From Thermoplasmatales archaeon (lineage in GTDB: Archaea > Thermoplasmatota > Thermoplasmata > Thermoplasmatales > GCA-001856825): a DNA stretch of 13,403 bases. Below the pieces are notes generated by a model. It worked only from the letters and a program-made list of their open reading frames with translations, was not told the DNA's origin and did no database searches. How positions within the stretch are numbered: the first letter of the stretch is position 1; each line of letters opens with the position of its first letter. The stretch is taken from contig JACWAC010000019.1 of assembly GCA_014874235.1 (NCBI GenBank), positions 1-13,403 on the forward strand, read 5' to 3'. Shown here in pieces: positions 1-6,856 of this stretch. The position numbers and the translations under genes were made by a program.

Positions 1-861
1 CCATTGTTTCACTCCGAACAATCCGAAGTTTGCTGCGCCTACGAATACGAATGCAAGTAAGGCATATATTATTCCTGAGATTACGATCGATAGAACTACG
101 GCGAGAGGAATGCTCTTTCCCGGATTCTTAACCTCTTCCGAATAGTCTATGGGCTGCCTGAATCCCCCGTAGCCGAATATTGTCAGAGTAATTGCGCTGA
201 AGAAACCAACTGCTCCGTATGGTACCAAACCTCCGTAAGCCGATGATGTGAAACTTCCTCCGTGGTAGAAGAAAAGAAGTCCGATTATTACTGCTGCTAT
301 AAGAATTATCGTGACTACGGTCAGCCAGTTATTAATTGCACCCATATGTTTGATTCTGAGCATGTTGATCAAGAAAATTGCGATAAGCGCAATTTCTGCT
401 ACTACTATTCCTAGAACGGAAAGTCCTGTCGCTGGGTTGTACAATGAAGAATAGTAGAAGCCTGCGTACTCTACCAATGAGAAAACGATGACAGGTGATA
501 CCAAGAGATACCCTACGAAAGATGACCACCCATTGATAGCTCCGACAAGGGGCCCATTACTTCTAGACGGATAGTGAGCAATTCCACCAGCCTTTGGCCA
601 GGTTGTTCCAAGTTCCGTGTATACGAGCCCAACCGGTATTAACATCGCCATTGCCACAAACCATGACAGGATGCCGATTGGTCCTGCATATGCGACCGTA
701 TAGACAGGAGCATACGCGACTGCGGGGCCAAGGATTGCTCCAATGGCAAGGAACACCACACTCCATGTGCCTAGGTCTTTCTTGTATCCAGACGTTTTTG
801 GGGCTTCTGCTGCAGCCTGAGAGGCTGGAGGGAGCCCTCCACTTTTCATTTCATCACTCAT
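1..861 (-). CDS. APC-superfamily amino-acid permease (partial, C-terminus outside window)
   Basis: The first 287 residues of an integral membrane transporter, reading through the left edge with no stop. After a hydrophilic N-terminus of about 30 residues (Pro/Ala-rich, ending SGYKKDLGTW) the protein alternates long hydrophobic stretches. The first has a small-residue break, AIGAILGPAVAYAP, like the unwound substrate-binding helix 1 of APC carriers. Further along, TELGTTWPKAGG, and FGYGGFRQP followed by EEVKNPGKSIPLAV, match conserved APC positions around TM6-TM7. APC permeases carry amino acids or polyamines by proton or sodium symport or by exchange; the substrate cannot be told from sequence. 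ATG at 861 is chosen because GAGGTG (870-875) lies 8 bases upstream and overlaps the stop of the cyclase gene. This makes a two-gene operon with 12 bases between the genes. The family call is firm; function beyond that is open. Confidence 0.9.
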   Translation of the reverse strand, partial: MSDEMKSGGLPPASQAAAEAPKTSGYKKDLGTWSVVFLAIGAILGPAVAYAPVYTVAYAGPIGILSWFVAMAMLIPVGLVYTELGTTWPKAGGIAHYPSRSNGPLVGAINGWSSFVGYLLVSPVIVFSLVEYAGFYYSSLYNPATGLSVLGIVVAEIALIAIFLINMLRIKHMGAINNWLTVVTIILIAAVIIGLLFFYHGGSFTSSAYGGLVPYGAVGFFSAITLTIFGYGGFRQPIDYSEEVKNPGKSIPLAVVLSIVISGIIYALLAFVFVGAANFGLFGVKQW

Positions 862-869
862 TTTTTTTA

Positions 870-875
870 CACCTC
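870..875 (-). promoter_or_regulatory. Shine-Dalgarno for the APC permease
   Basis: GAGGTG on the minus strand, 8 bases before the permease ATG, sharing its first bases with the TGA stop of the upstream cyclase gene (874-876). It supports translational coupling and the choice of start at 861. Confidence 0.65.
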
Positions 876-1527
876 AATAAACATCCATGGCAATGACTCT
901 CGCCATGGCTCCACTCGCCTTAAAAATCTTGAGCGGAAGTGCGGCTATCAGGTATTTCTTACCCTCCTCGAGCTGATCCAACCCTGCAAGGTCCTCTATG
1001 AAAGCAAATCCCTCTGAGAGAAGCGCTTTGTGAACCTTGAAATCCCCGTGGCTGAATGGCTCGATCCCCAGCGTATCTATTCCGATTACCTTTGGTTTTC
1101 TTTTTATCAAAAAATCGACCGTATCTAGTGCTAGTCCTGGAAATTCGTACTGGAATTCTTTGGTGAACCCTCTCTTTTTGTCCCATCCCGTATTGATGAG
1201 TACTATTTTTCCGTTGTATTCCTCCTTCCACTTCCTCTTCAACCGTTCCATAGTAATTTCGGGGCCGTCAAGCTCTGGTCTGATCACATATCCTTCCCCA
1301 ACTAGCTGTCCTAAGGGGAGGTCGTCTACTGTCGTCATGGTGTCAATCATGTGGTAGGGTGCATCTATGTGGGTGCCGCTGTGGGTGACAGAAGTGTAAG
1401 ACTCCACGTTGTAACCGTCTCTTGCCGCCACACCTATTGGAGCTACACTGAGCAATGGGTTGGTGGGCCACAAAGGCATATAGGTCTTGAGGGTTACGCT
1501 AAGGTCGAAAATACCTCTAATTTCCAT
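874..1527 (-). CDS. Cyclase/kynurenine-formamidase-like metal-dependent hydrolase
   Basis: A 217-residue protein of the cyclase family (Pfam PF04199 type), about the usual size for KynB-like formamidases. Residues 49-59 are HSGTHIDAPYH, the family HxGTHxDxPxH motif, with H49, H53, D55 and H59 as the expected metal-binding and catalytic set. IGIDTLGIEPFS (148-159), a histidine near 166 and FIEDLAGLDQL (177-186) with a conserved Glu are the other family landmarks. Members hydrolyse N-formylkynurenine, isatin or related amides and lactones, usually with Zn or Mn. The substrate here is unknown. The start is the ATG at 1527; an in-frame TTG directly before it (1528-1530) is less likely. No ribosome binding site precedes it, but a TATA-like box lies about 26 bases upstream, so the transcript is probably leaderless. 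The amino-acid permease follows in the same operon, which suggests uptake and breakdown of one amino-acid-like compound. Confidence 0.88.
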   Translation of the reverse strand: MEIRGIFDLSVTLKTYMPLWPTNPLLSVAPIGVAARDGYNVESYTSVTHSGTHIDAPYHMIDTMTTVDDLPLGQLVGEGYVIRPELDGPEITMERLKRKWKEEYNGKIVLINTGWDKKRGFTKEFQYEFPGLALDTVDFLIKRKPKVIGIDTLGIEPFSHGDFKVHKALLSEGFAFIEDLAGLDQLEEGKKYLIAALPLKIFKASGAMARVIAMDVY

Positions 1528-1549
1528 CAAAATGAATAAATTAACCCTC

Positions 1550-1556
1550 TATTAAA
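1550..1556 (-). promoter_or_regulatory. TATA-like box of cyclase-permease operon
   Basis: TTTAATA on the minus strand, centred 26 bases before the cyclase ATG. This is the archaeal spacing between TATA box and transcription start, so RNA and protein starts probably coincide (leaderless). Confidence 0.5.
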
Positions 1557-1696
1557 TCTGTCGGTAAACATTAAAATTCTTTCAGAGAGAAATACGGAAT
1601 TAGCCTTCTTGAAAATTGAGGAAGAAAACAGATCATATCGAGTATCCGTTGTCCGTTTGATTTTTCACTGTTGGCTACAACGAGAGACTTCGACTT

Positions 1697-2662
1697 TCAG
1701 TGTGTTGTGCTCCTGACGATTCTCATCAGGTCAGTTAGAGCGGCCTGGGCAGTCTGGGTCCTTCCGGCTCCCGGTCCCATCGCGTATATCTTTCCCAGGG
1801 TGTCAGTATCTATCTCTATCGCATTCATCACGCCGCTCACTCCGGAGAGGATGTCTTCCTTTGAAAGTTTGGTTGGTCGGACATAAGCAGTTGATCTGTC
1901 GGCATATGCTATGAGCTTCGTTTTCTCCTTCGCCTGTTCTGGCGTTACCTTTCTGATTCCCTTTATCTCAAGATTCTTGAACTCGTGATTCCAGCCCAGT
2001 ATGTGTGATATTATTGTGATCTTCGAAGCTGTGTCGAAGCCATCGACGTCGTTTGTTGGATCTGCCTCTGCATATCCGAGTTCCTGTGCTTCTTTGAGTG
2101 CGGTTGAAAAGTCTTTTCCCTGTTCCATCGAGGTCAGTATGTAGTTGGTGGTTCCGTTCATGATGCCCCTTACGCTCTTGACCTCCGCACCTGGAAGCAG
2201 GTCTAGAAGATTAAAGGATGGTGTGCCAGCCATAACAGTTCCTTTCATCAGAAACTTTACACCTTTTCTTTTGGCAAGTTCGGTGAGCTCTTTGTACTTA
2301 AGCGCAGATGGACCCTTGTTCGTGGTTATCACGTGTTTTCCCAATTCAAGTGCAGTCTTGACGTGGGAATAGGCGGGCTCCGCGGTCTTAAGATCCAGCC
2401 AGGTGAATTCACAAACAATGTCTGCGTCTGATTCCTTGATCGTTGAAATCACGTCTTTTGGTGGGAAGGTTTTACCGGTCGCAATTTCGCCGATTACATC
2501 TGGTTTAGGATTTACTATATGGCCGTATTTCATATCGACAATTTCACTAATTGTTACGTCGTTCAGACCCAAAGACTCCCTCTTTTTTGTGAATAAATCA
2601 AAAAATCCTTGACCAACGGTTCCAAAGCCCAATATCAAGATCTTAGATTGTTTAGAAGGCAT
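1697..2662 (-). CDS. hom: Homoserine dehydrogenase
   Basis: A 321-residue enzyme that reduces aspartate semialdehyde to homoserine with NAD(P)H, the branch step to threonine and methionine. The N-terminal Rossmann fold shows GFGTVG (12-17). TTNK with K116, GTVMAGTPSFNLL (141-153), the signature IMNGTTNYIL (167-176), YAEADPTNDVDGFD (197-210) and K214 supply the homoserine-site and catalytic residues known in the family. GPGAG (296-300) near the C-terminus also fits. It ends there, without the ACT domain found in longer (~430 aa) homoserine dehydrogenases, so feedback control by threonine through ACT is not expected. Start ATG at 2662 has no ribosome binding site and has a TATA-like box centred about 27 bases upstream. 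It is transcribed alone, divergently from fic; no aspartokinase or homoserine kinase is nearby. Confidence 0.95.
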   Translation of the reverse strand: MPSKQSKILILGFGTVGQGFFDLFTKKRESLGLNDVTISEIVDMKYGHIVNPKPDVIGEIATGKTFPPKDVISTIKESDADIVCEFTWLDLKTAEPAYSHVKTALELGKHVITTNKGPSALKYKELTELAKRKGVKFLMKGTVMAGTPSFNLLDLLPGAEVKSVRGIMNGTTNYILTSMEQGKDFSTALKEAQELGYAEADPTNDVDGFDTASKITIISHILGWNHEFKNLEIKGIRKVTPEQAKEKTKLIAYADRSTAYVRPTKLSKEDILSGVSGVMNAIEIDTDTLGKIYAMGPGAGRTQTAQAALTDLMRIVRSTTH

Positions 2663-2685
2663 GGCAAATCATTGATCGCGGTTAG

Positions 2686-2692
2686 TTAAATA
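2686..2692 (-). promoter_or_regulatory. TATA-like box of hom
   Basis: TATTTAA on the minus strand, centred about 27 bases before the hom ATG, with no Shine-Dalgarno in between. The spacing fits a leaderless transcript. Confidence 0.5.
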
Positions 2693-2836
2693 TTCTGGTG
2701 AGACATTCGAACACAATACGGCTTCCGTGTGATTGTCAATGGCTTCTAGTCCTTCTGAGCCTCATCTCTGCTCCCCGTCCTACCACGTAATGGTACGTAT
2801 TTTTCATAGAGTTACTTTTCGAATTGTTTTCGTTTC

Positions 2837-2889
2837 CGTAAACACATTGTAGTCACTTAGTGGAAATATTATTATACTTTGTAGACACA
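2837..2889 (+). repeat. Operator-like repeats upstream of fic (two clear copies, one degenerate)
   Basis: TGTAGTCACT at 2848-2857 and TGTAGACACA at 2880-2889, the same strand, starts 32 bases apart (about three helical turns). A weaker copy, CGTAAACACA, is at 2837-2846. The two clear copies sit on either side of the fic TATA-like box, and the second lies 9-18 bases before the GTG. Binding there would block TBP or the polymerase. Related copies follow the gene (3829-3910). Their position suggests operators for autoregulation or another regulator; the binding protein is unknown. Confidence 0.6.
2867..2876 (+). promoter_or_regulatory. TATA-like box of fic
   Basis: TATTATTATA, centred about 27 bases before the GTG at 2898 and preceded by the purine-rich TGGAAA, which could serve as a BRE. 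It lies between two copies of the TGTAGNCACA motif. Confidence 0.55.
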
Positions 2890-2897
2890 TACATGCT

Positions 2898-3833
2898 GTG
2901 AATATCGAAATCAGAGAAAGAAACGGAATAAAGTACTATTACTTGAGTCACAGCTACAGAAGACTGGATAAGGTCAGAAAGGCACGGATTTACCTGGGAA
3001 AGAATCTCTCTGATTCGGAACTCGAACTCAAGAGAAAATCTGCCGAAGTGAAGCTCAGTCGGCGACTCGAATCAATCAGGGCAATAAGGGACCCCTATAG
3101 AACGACTCTTTCTGACGAAGAAATGGCAGAACTTACTGGACTTGCCGCCTCTATCGGGATCAAGCTCTCCCATCTGAACGAAGAAAACTGGCAACGGTTT
3201 ACGGAGTCGTTCGCTTACGATACAAATGCCATAGAAGGATCTACTGTGGAACAGAGAGAGGTAGCCAAGATAATTCAGAAAAACGAGTGGCCAAACAAAT
3301 CCAAGGAAGAGATTTGGGAAACCTTAGGAGTGGCGGAGGCGGTGGAGTACATCAGGAAAACGAAGGAGCACATTTCCATTGACCTCATGAAGGAACTTCA
3401 CAAGATAGTCTTTAAGAATTCAAAATCATTTGCGGGTTATCTGAGGAAGACTGGAGAAGAGGTTGCAGTCGTAGACGGAAACAGGAGAATTGTGCACAGA
3501 GGTGCCATCTCATCGACAGTCGTTCCACTCCTTAAAGGACTGGTCGAGTGGTACAAAGACAACTTGAAGAATTATCCTCCTTTGGTACTTGCTGCCATAG
3601 TCCACAATCAGTTCGAGAACATTCATCCATTCTTGGACGGCAACGGTAGGGTAGGTCGACTATTGCTTAACAACATTCTCATCAAGCATGGACTCCCTCC
3701 AGTAAACATAGAATTCAAGAACAGAGAGGAGTATTATGCCGCTCTACAAGACTATGAGAACGAGGGCAACATTAAGCCTACTCTACTACTCCTACTTAGG
3801 GAATACAGGTCCTTGCTCAGAAGACTGACTTAG
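2898..3833 (+). CDS. Fic-domain protein, class II (self-inhibited AMPylator type)
   Basis: A 311-residue protein. Fic enzymes usually transfer AMP from ATP to a Ser, Thr or Tyr of a target protein. The catalytic motif HPFLDGNGRVGR (243-254) is complete: His243 base, Asp247 for Mg, and the GNGRxGR phosphate loop. TNAIEG (109-114) matches the inhibitory motif [S/T]xxxE[G/N], with Glu113 expected to block ATP binding. Because this helix precedes the Fic core, the protein is class II and needs no separate antitoxin. The first 60 residues (KYYYLSHSYRR, KVRKARIYLGK) form a basic module seen in archaeal Fic proteins. No C-terminal winged helix remains after the core, which ends within 50 residues of the C-terminus. 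The GTG at 2898 is the only suitable start: the ATG at 2893 stops after two codons and the next in-frame ATG is about residue 76. The gene stands alone between repeat clusters. Its target is unknown. Confidence 0.92.
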   Translation: MNIEIRERNGIKYYYLSHSYRRLDKVRKARIYLGKNLSDSELELKRKSAEVKLSRRLESIRAIRDPYRTTLSDEEMAELTGLAASIGIKLSHLNEENWQRFTESFAYDTNAIEGSTVEQREVAKIIQKNEWPNKSKEEIWETLGVAEAVEYIRKTKEHISIDLMKELHKIVFKNSKSFAGYLRKTGEEVAVVDGNRRIVHRGAISSTVVPLLKGLVEWYKDNLKNYPPLVLAAIVHNQFENIHPFLDGNGRVGRLLLNNILIKHGLPPVNIEFKNREEYYAALQDYENEGNIKPTLLLLLREYRSLLRRLT

Positions 3834-3852
3834 TGACTACATAGTGCAAGTT

Positions 3853-3888
3853 TGTAGTCACATATGCATTAAATTCTGTGTGACTACA
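3853..3888. repeat. Perfect 10-bp inverted repeat between fic and pntB
   Basis: TGTAGTCACA (3853-3862) and TGTGACTACA (3879-3888) are exact reverse complements separated by 16 AT-rich bases. It lies between convergent genes, so it could form an RNA hairpin aiding termination on either strand. The same motif occurs at the fic promoter, which favours a protein-binding role. Confidence 0.6.
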
Positions 3889-3891
3889 TCC

Positions 3892-3906
3892 CCTACAACT
3901 TGTAGG
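3892..3906. repeat. Palindrome CCTACAA-C-TTGTAGG
   Basis: Seven-base arms with a single central base, perfect apart from the centre. Its right arm runs into the last TGTAGGCACA copy. It is likely a dimer-binding site of the same repeat family. Confidence 0.5.
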
Positions 3907-3935
3907 CACACAATCTCAAAACACGACTCTATGGC

Positions 3936-5306
3936 TCACAGTTTCTTGAGTTCCTGTATGATTTTTGAAATAGAATCTTGCGCATCTCCGTACAGCATCT
4001 TGGTCTTGTCCATATAGAAGAGGTCGTTTTCTATCCCTGCAAATCCCTTTCCCGCCCCTCTCTTCAATACGACCACATTCTTCGACTTATCTACATCCAG
4101 AATCGGCATTCCGTACAGTGCCGTTCCCTGAATCCTCGCGGCAGGATTTACTACGTCGTTCGCACCGATGACAATTGAAATATCGACATCCTGGAATGCC
4201 CTGTTTGCCTCGTCCCTGTCTTCAAGGAGATCGTATGGAACTCCTGCCTCTGCCAGAAGGACGTTCATGTGGCCCGGCATTCGTCCCGCAACCGGATGTA
4301 TGGCAAAGAACACCTTGATCTCCCTTGCTATCAGCATATCTGCAAGATCTCTGACCTTGAATTGGGCCTGAGCTGAAGCCATCCCGAATCCTGGAGCTAT
4401 TGCGACCGTTGAAGCATATGCTAGCATAACTGCAACATCCTCTGCGCTGATCGGTTTCAGGTTGCCCGATACCGTTCTATCTTCCACCTGCGCCTTTCCG
4501 AATCCGCCTGCAAGGATCGCACCTACAGATCTATTCATTGCAGTTGCCATCGCAAGAGTCAAAATCGTACCAGCGGCACCAACCAGTATTCCCGCAACGA
4601 CCATTGCATAGTTTGAAATCGCAAATCCTTCGAGCCCGACAGCTATTCCCGTCATAGCATTGTAAAGAGATATCAGGACAGGCATATCCGCACCGCCAAT
4701 TGGGAGTGCCATCATAAATCCATATCCAATTGTCAGAACGAAGAAAGGAACTAAAGCGGATTTGTAAGGGATCAATATGTTGCTGTGAAGGAGGAATACT
4801 ACACCAAAGAACACCCCTACCGCAGCCGTTATCAAATTCACGACCTGTTGCAGAGAGAAGGTTATCGGCCTCTGTCTTATCCACCCCTGGAGTTTGAGGA
4901 AGGCTATCACGCTTCCTGCTATCGAAACATTCCCGATTATGGCACCTGCAAGAGCGATAGTTGTATCGAATGAAGAAGTGTTACCCCGTATCAATTCGAT
5001 TGCAGCGATCGTAGATGCAGCCCCGGCTCCCATTCCGTTGTATATTGCAACCATTTGCGGCATGTTCACTATTGCCACTTTTCTTGCAGCAACGTAACCT
5101 ATGGCTGCTCCTATGATAATAGCTGGAAATATGAGTATCAGATTGGAGATACCTGGTACAAAGAACGTTGCCCCGATCGAAAATGCCATCGCTATTCCGG
5201 CCCACAGTATTCCACTCCTAGCTGTTGCGGGGTTCCCCATCCTTATAAGACCGATCACGAAAGCTGCTATCGTCAGAACGTAGATGGGCTGGGTTATATC
5301 GATCAC
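3936..5306 (-). CDS. pntB: NAD(P) transhydrogenase beta subunit
   Basis: A 456-residue membrane protein that binds NADP(H) and, with PntA, couples proton inflow to hydride transfer from NADH to NADP+. The N-terminal ~265 residues hold the membrane domain: repeated hydrophobic helices and VNMPQMVAIYNGMGAGAAS at about 80-98. The C-terminal domain III is textbook: APGFGMASAQAQ (303-314), FFAIHPVAGRMPGHMNVLL (332-350), VIGANDVVNPAA (378-389), GMPILDV, VLKRG and a final MLYGDA motif. In the membrane segment Asn90 stands where E. coli PntB has the proton-channel His91. GTG at 5306 is chosen because GGAGGT lies 6 bases upstream, and GTGA overlaps the stop of pntA2. It is the last gene of the operon. 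The TAA end faces the fic gene, with 102 bases between. Confidence 0.96.
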   Translation of the reverse strand: MIDITQPIYVLTIAAFVIGLIRMGNPATARSGILWAGIAMAFSIGATFFVPGISNLILIFPAIIIGAAIGYVAARKVAIVNMPQMVAIYNGMGAGAASTIAAIELIRGNTSSFDTTIALAGAIIGNVSIAGSVIAFLKLQGWIRQRPITFSLQQVVNLITAAVGVFFGVVFLLHSNILIPYKSALVPFFVLTIGYGFMMALPIGGADMPVLISLYNAMTGIAVGLEGFAISNYAMVVAGILVGAAGTILTLAMATAMNRSVGAILAGGFGKAQVEDRTVSGNLKPISAEDVAVMLAYASTVAIAPGFGMASAQAQFKVRDLADMLIAREIKVFFAIHPVAGRMPGHMNVLLAEAGVPYDLLEDRDEANRAFQDVDISIVIGANDVVNPAARIQGTALYGMPILDVDKSKNVVVLKRGAGKGFAGIENDLFYMDKTKMLYGDAQDSISKIIQELKKL

Positions 5307-5596
5307 TTCGATACCTCCTTCTTCTTGAACATCGCCAGCATCCTCTCCGTGACCACGTAGCCTCCAACCACATTGAGTGTGGCCATGACCACTCCAACGA
5401 ACCCAATTGCCCTTTCAACATCGTTGGTTGCAAATCCCAGGGCGAGTATCGCTCCTACCAGAACAATGCCGTGGATGAAGTTTGAACCTGACATGAGTGG
5501 AGTGTGCAGTACCACCGGAACGTGACTGATAACTTCGTAGCCGACGAAAACTGCAAGAATTATTATGTACAGCCAGGCCCAATCTGTTATGATCAC
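5303..5596 (-). CDS. pntA2: NAD(P) transhydrogenase alpha-2 subunit (membrane part of alpha)
   Basis: A 97-residue protein with three hydrophobic helices, corresponding to the membrane end of a full-length PntA. HTPLMSGSNFIHGIVLVGA (31-49) and the ending GGYVVTERMLAMFKKKE match the conserved C-terminal part of PntA, where HTPLMS and GGFVVTQRML occur. His42 lies in the second of these helices. A histidine at this position in the alpha-2 subunit of Thermus thermophilus is, as I recall, the proposed proton-channel residue, which would replace the His absent from PntB. GTG at 5596 overlaps the pntA1 stop (GTGA), and the gene's own TGA overlaps the pntB GTG in the same way. A purine-rich AAGGAG about 11 bases before the start may serve as ribosome binding site. 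The split alpha subunit (separate domain I and membrane genes) is known in Rhodospirillum and Thermus. Confidence 0.93.
   Translation of the reverse strand: MIITDWAWLYIIILAVFVGYEVISHVPVVLHTPLMSGSNFIHGIVLVGAILALGFATNDVERAIGFVGVVMATLNVVGGYVVTERMLAMFKKKEVSK
5313..5318 (-). promoter_or_regulatory. Shine-Dalgarno of pntB
   Basis: GGAGGT on the minus strand, 6 bases before the pntB GTG, located within the last codons of pntA2. It is the clearest Shine-Dalgarno in the window and shows that internal operon genes here use 16S rRNA pairing. Confidence 0.8.
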
Positions 5597-6735
5597 TTCT
5601 TTTCACTCTCCTTCTTGGGAGGCGGAAAGGTCAACTTTCCGTCAGTGCAGATCATAGAAGAGGAGAGCAGATCGTCCTTCTCCGGATCGACAAATTTCCC
5701 ATCCTTGTCTATCAGAATTGAAATGAATGATATCATATTCCTTGAATACATCTGACTTGCGTTGATAGGTGCCTCAGATTGAGGATTGATGGAACCGATG
5801 ATCTTCACACCATTTTTTTCTATAATCCTTCCCTCTTGAGTAAGCTCGCAGTTTCCTCCAGATTCTGCCATGGTGTCAACTATCACGCTTCCCTTCTTCA
5901 TCCTTGAAATGGTTTCTGCATTGACAACCCTTGGGGCTTTCTTGCCTGGCACCCCCGCTGCTGTTATGAGAAGGTCAGCGGAAATTATCGCAGCCTCCAG
6001 CAACTCCTTCTCTTTCTTTTTTTCTTCTTCCGTCAACTCTCTGGCATATCCACCAGCTCCCTCTGCGTTTACTCCCACTTCCAGAAACTTTGCCCCGAGA
6101 CTCCTGACATCGTCTCCAGCGGCTTTCCTTACGTCATAGGCGGTGACTGAAGCCCCAAGTCTCTTTGCGGTCGCAATAGCCATCAGTCCTGCGACACCCG
6201 CACCTATCACAAGTACGTTCGCAGGCTTAACAGTACCAGCCGCTGTCGTGAGCATTGGCATCAATCTGGGAGAGTGAAAGGCACCTATTATTGCGGCCCT
6301 GTATCCTGCAACTGCTGACTGTGATGATAGGACGTCCATTGATTGCGCACGGGTCGTCCTTGGTAGAAGTTCAAGAGAATATACTCGCAACTTGGCATTA
6401 GCCAAATCCTGTAAAAGAGACTGGTATCTCAGTGGATAGATTTGGCCTACTACCGTTGTGTTGGGCTTCATGCTTGACAGGTCGCTGGAATCAGGTCTGC
6501 CAAGCATTACCAGCAGATCTGACTTTGTTATGACCTCTACCCTTGTACCCAGCACTTTGGCTCCGGATGATGCATAGTCCGAATCCAGGAAACCTGCTTT
6601 TGTTCCGGCTCCCGATTGAACATATACGTCCACATTATTTGATACCAGTCTCTTTGTGTCCTCCGGTACCAGGGTTACCCTGTTCTCGTTCTCCGAAGTC
6701 TCATCTAAAACACCGATGGAGATGGGCAAATTCAT
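5593..6735 (-). CDS. pntA1: NAD(P) transhydrogenase alpha-1 subunit, NAD(H)-binding
   Basis: A 380-residue soluble subunit of proton-translocating transhydrogenase, related to alanine dehydrogenase, which binds NAD(H) at the membrane face. It opens with ISIGVLDETSENENRVTLVPE, typical of the family (E. coli and relatives have E...ERRVA..P). QSMDVLSSQSAVAGYRA (131-147) is the region involved in domain contacts and NAD binding. The Rossmann motif GAGVAGL (178-184) is followed by an Asp at the end of strand 2 (AYDVR), which fits NAD rather than NADP. AGVPGKKAP and IVDTMAESGGNCELT (285-299) complete the set. It ends at PPKKESEKK with no membrane helix; that part is the next gene. The start is ATG at 6735, rather than the adjacent in-frame TTG at 6736-6738. 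It is the first gene of the pnt operon, divergent from the metallo-hydrolase, with a TATA-like box 27 bases upstream. Confidence 0.95.
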   Translation of the reverse strand: MNLPISIGVLDETSENENRVTLVPEDTKRLVSNNVDVYVQSGAGTKAGFLDSDYASSGAKVLGTRVEVITKSDLLVMLGRPDSSDLSSMKPNTTVVGQIYPLRYQSLLQDLANAKLRVYSLELLPRTTRAQSMDVLSSQSAVAGYRAAIIGAFHSPRLMPMLTTAAGTVKPANVLVIGAGVAGLMAIATAKRLGASVTAYDVRKAAGDDVRSLGAKFLEVGVNAEGAGGYARELTEEEKKKEKELLEAAIISADLLITAAGVPGKKAPRVVNAETISRMKKGSVIVDTMAESGGNCELTQEGRIIEKNGVKIIGSINPQSEAPINASQMYSRNMISFISILIDKDGKFVDPEKDDLLSSSMICTDGKLTFPPPKKESEKK

Positions 6736-6757
6736 CAACCTTCCCGCAGATAACTGA

Positions 6758-6766
6758 TATTCTTAA
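6758..6766 (-). promoter_or_regulatory. Possible TATA-like box of the pnt operon
   Basis: TTAAGAATA on the minus strand, centred 27 bases before the pntA1 ATG. A GGAAGG-like stretch just before the ATG could also aid initiation, so a short leader is possible. Confidence 0.4.
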
Positions 6767-6856
6767 GTAAGTATCGTCTCATTTCTACGTACATTAATAG
6801 TTCATTCATATCAATTTTATCAACAAATGTTTAGTTCTAAAACGAGCTAATCAACT

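Larger units (their letters stand above)
3829..3910. repeat. Operator-like repeat cluster downstream of fic (four copies)
   Basis: Four copies of the motif found upstream of fic: AGTGACTACA (3832-3841, inverted), TGTAGTCACA (3853-3862), TGTGACTACA (3879-3888, inverted) and TGTAGGCACA (3901-3910). The first overlaps the fic TAG stop. Extended, CTTAGTGACTACA (3829-3841) is the reverse complement of TGTAGTCACTTAG (2848-2860) at 12 of 13 bases, so a near-perfect inverted repeat brackets fic. TTTGTAGTCACATA (3851-3864) also matches TTTGTAGACACATA (2878-2891) with one difference. Confidence 0.65.

Noticed and set aside
594..896. 100-aa plus-strand open frame
   Set aside because: It lies opposite the APC permease, whose frame is continuous with clear family motifs; its own translation has no recognisable pattern.
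2779..2793. Small hairpin TACCA-CGTAA-TGGTA in the hom-fic gap
   Set aside because: Arms of only 5 bases, no T-run after it, no relation to the fic repeats; expected by chance.
2837..3910. CRISPR array or insertion sequence around fic
   Set aside because: Repeats are too short and irregularly spaced for CRISPR, and no transposase or target-site duplication was seen.
4531..4884. 117-aa minus-strand open frame within pntB
   Set aside because: It is in another frame of pntB, Cys/Arg/Asp-rich as expected for a shadow.
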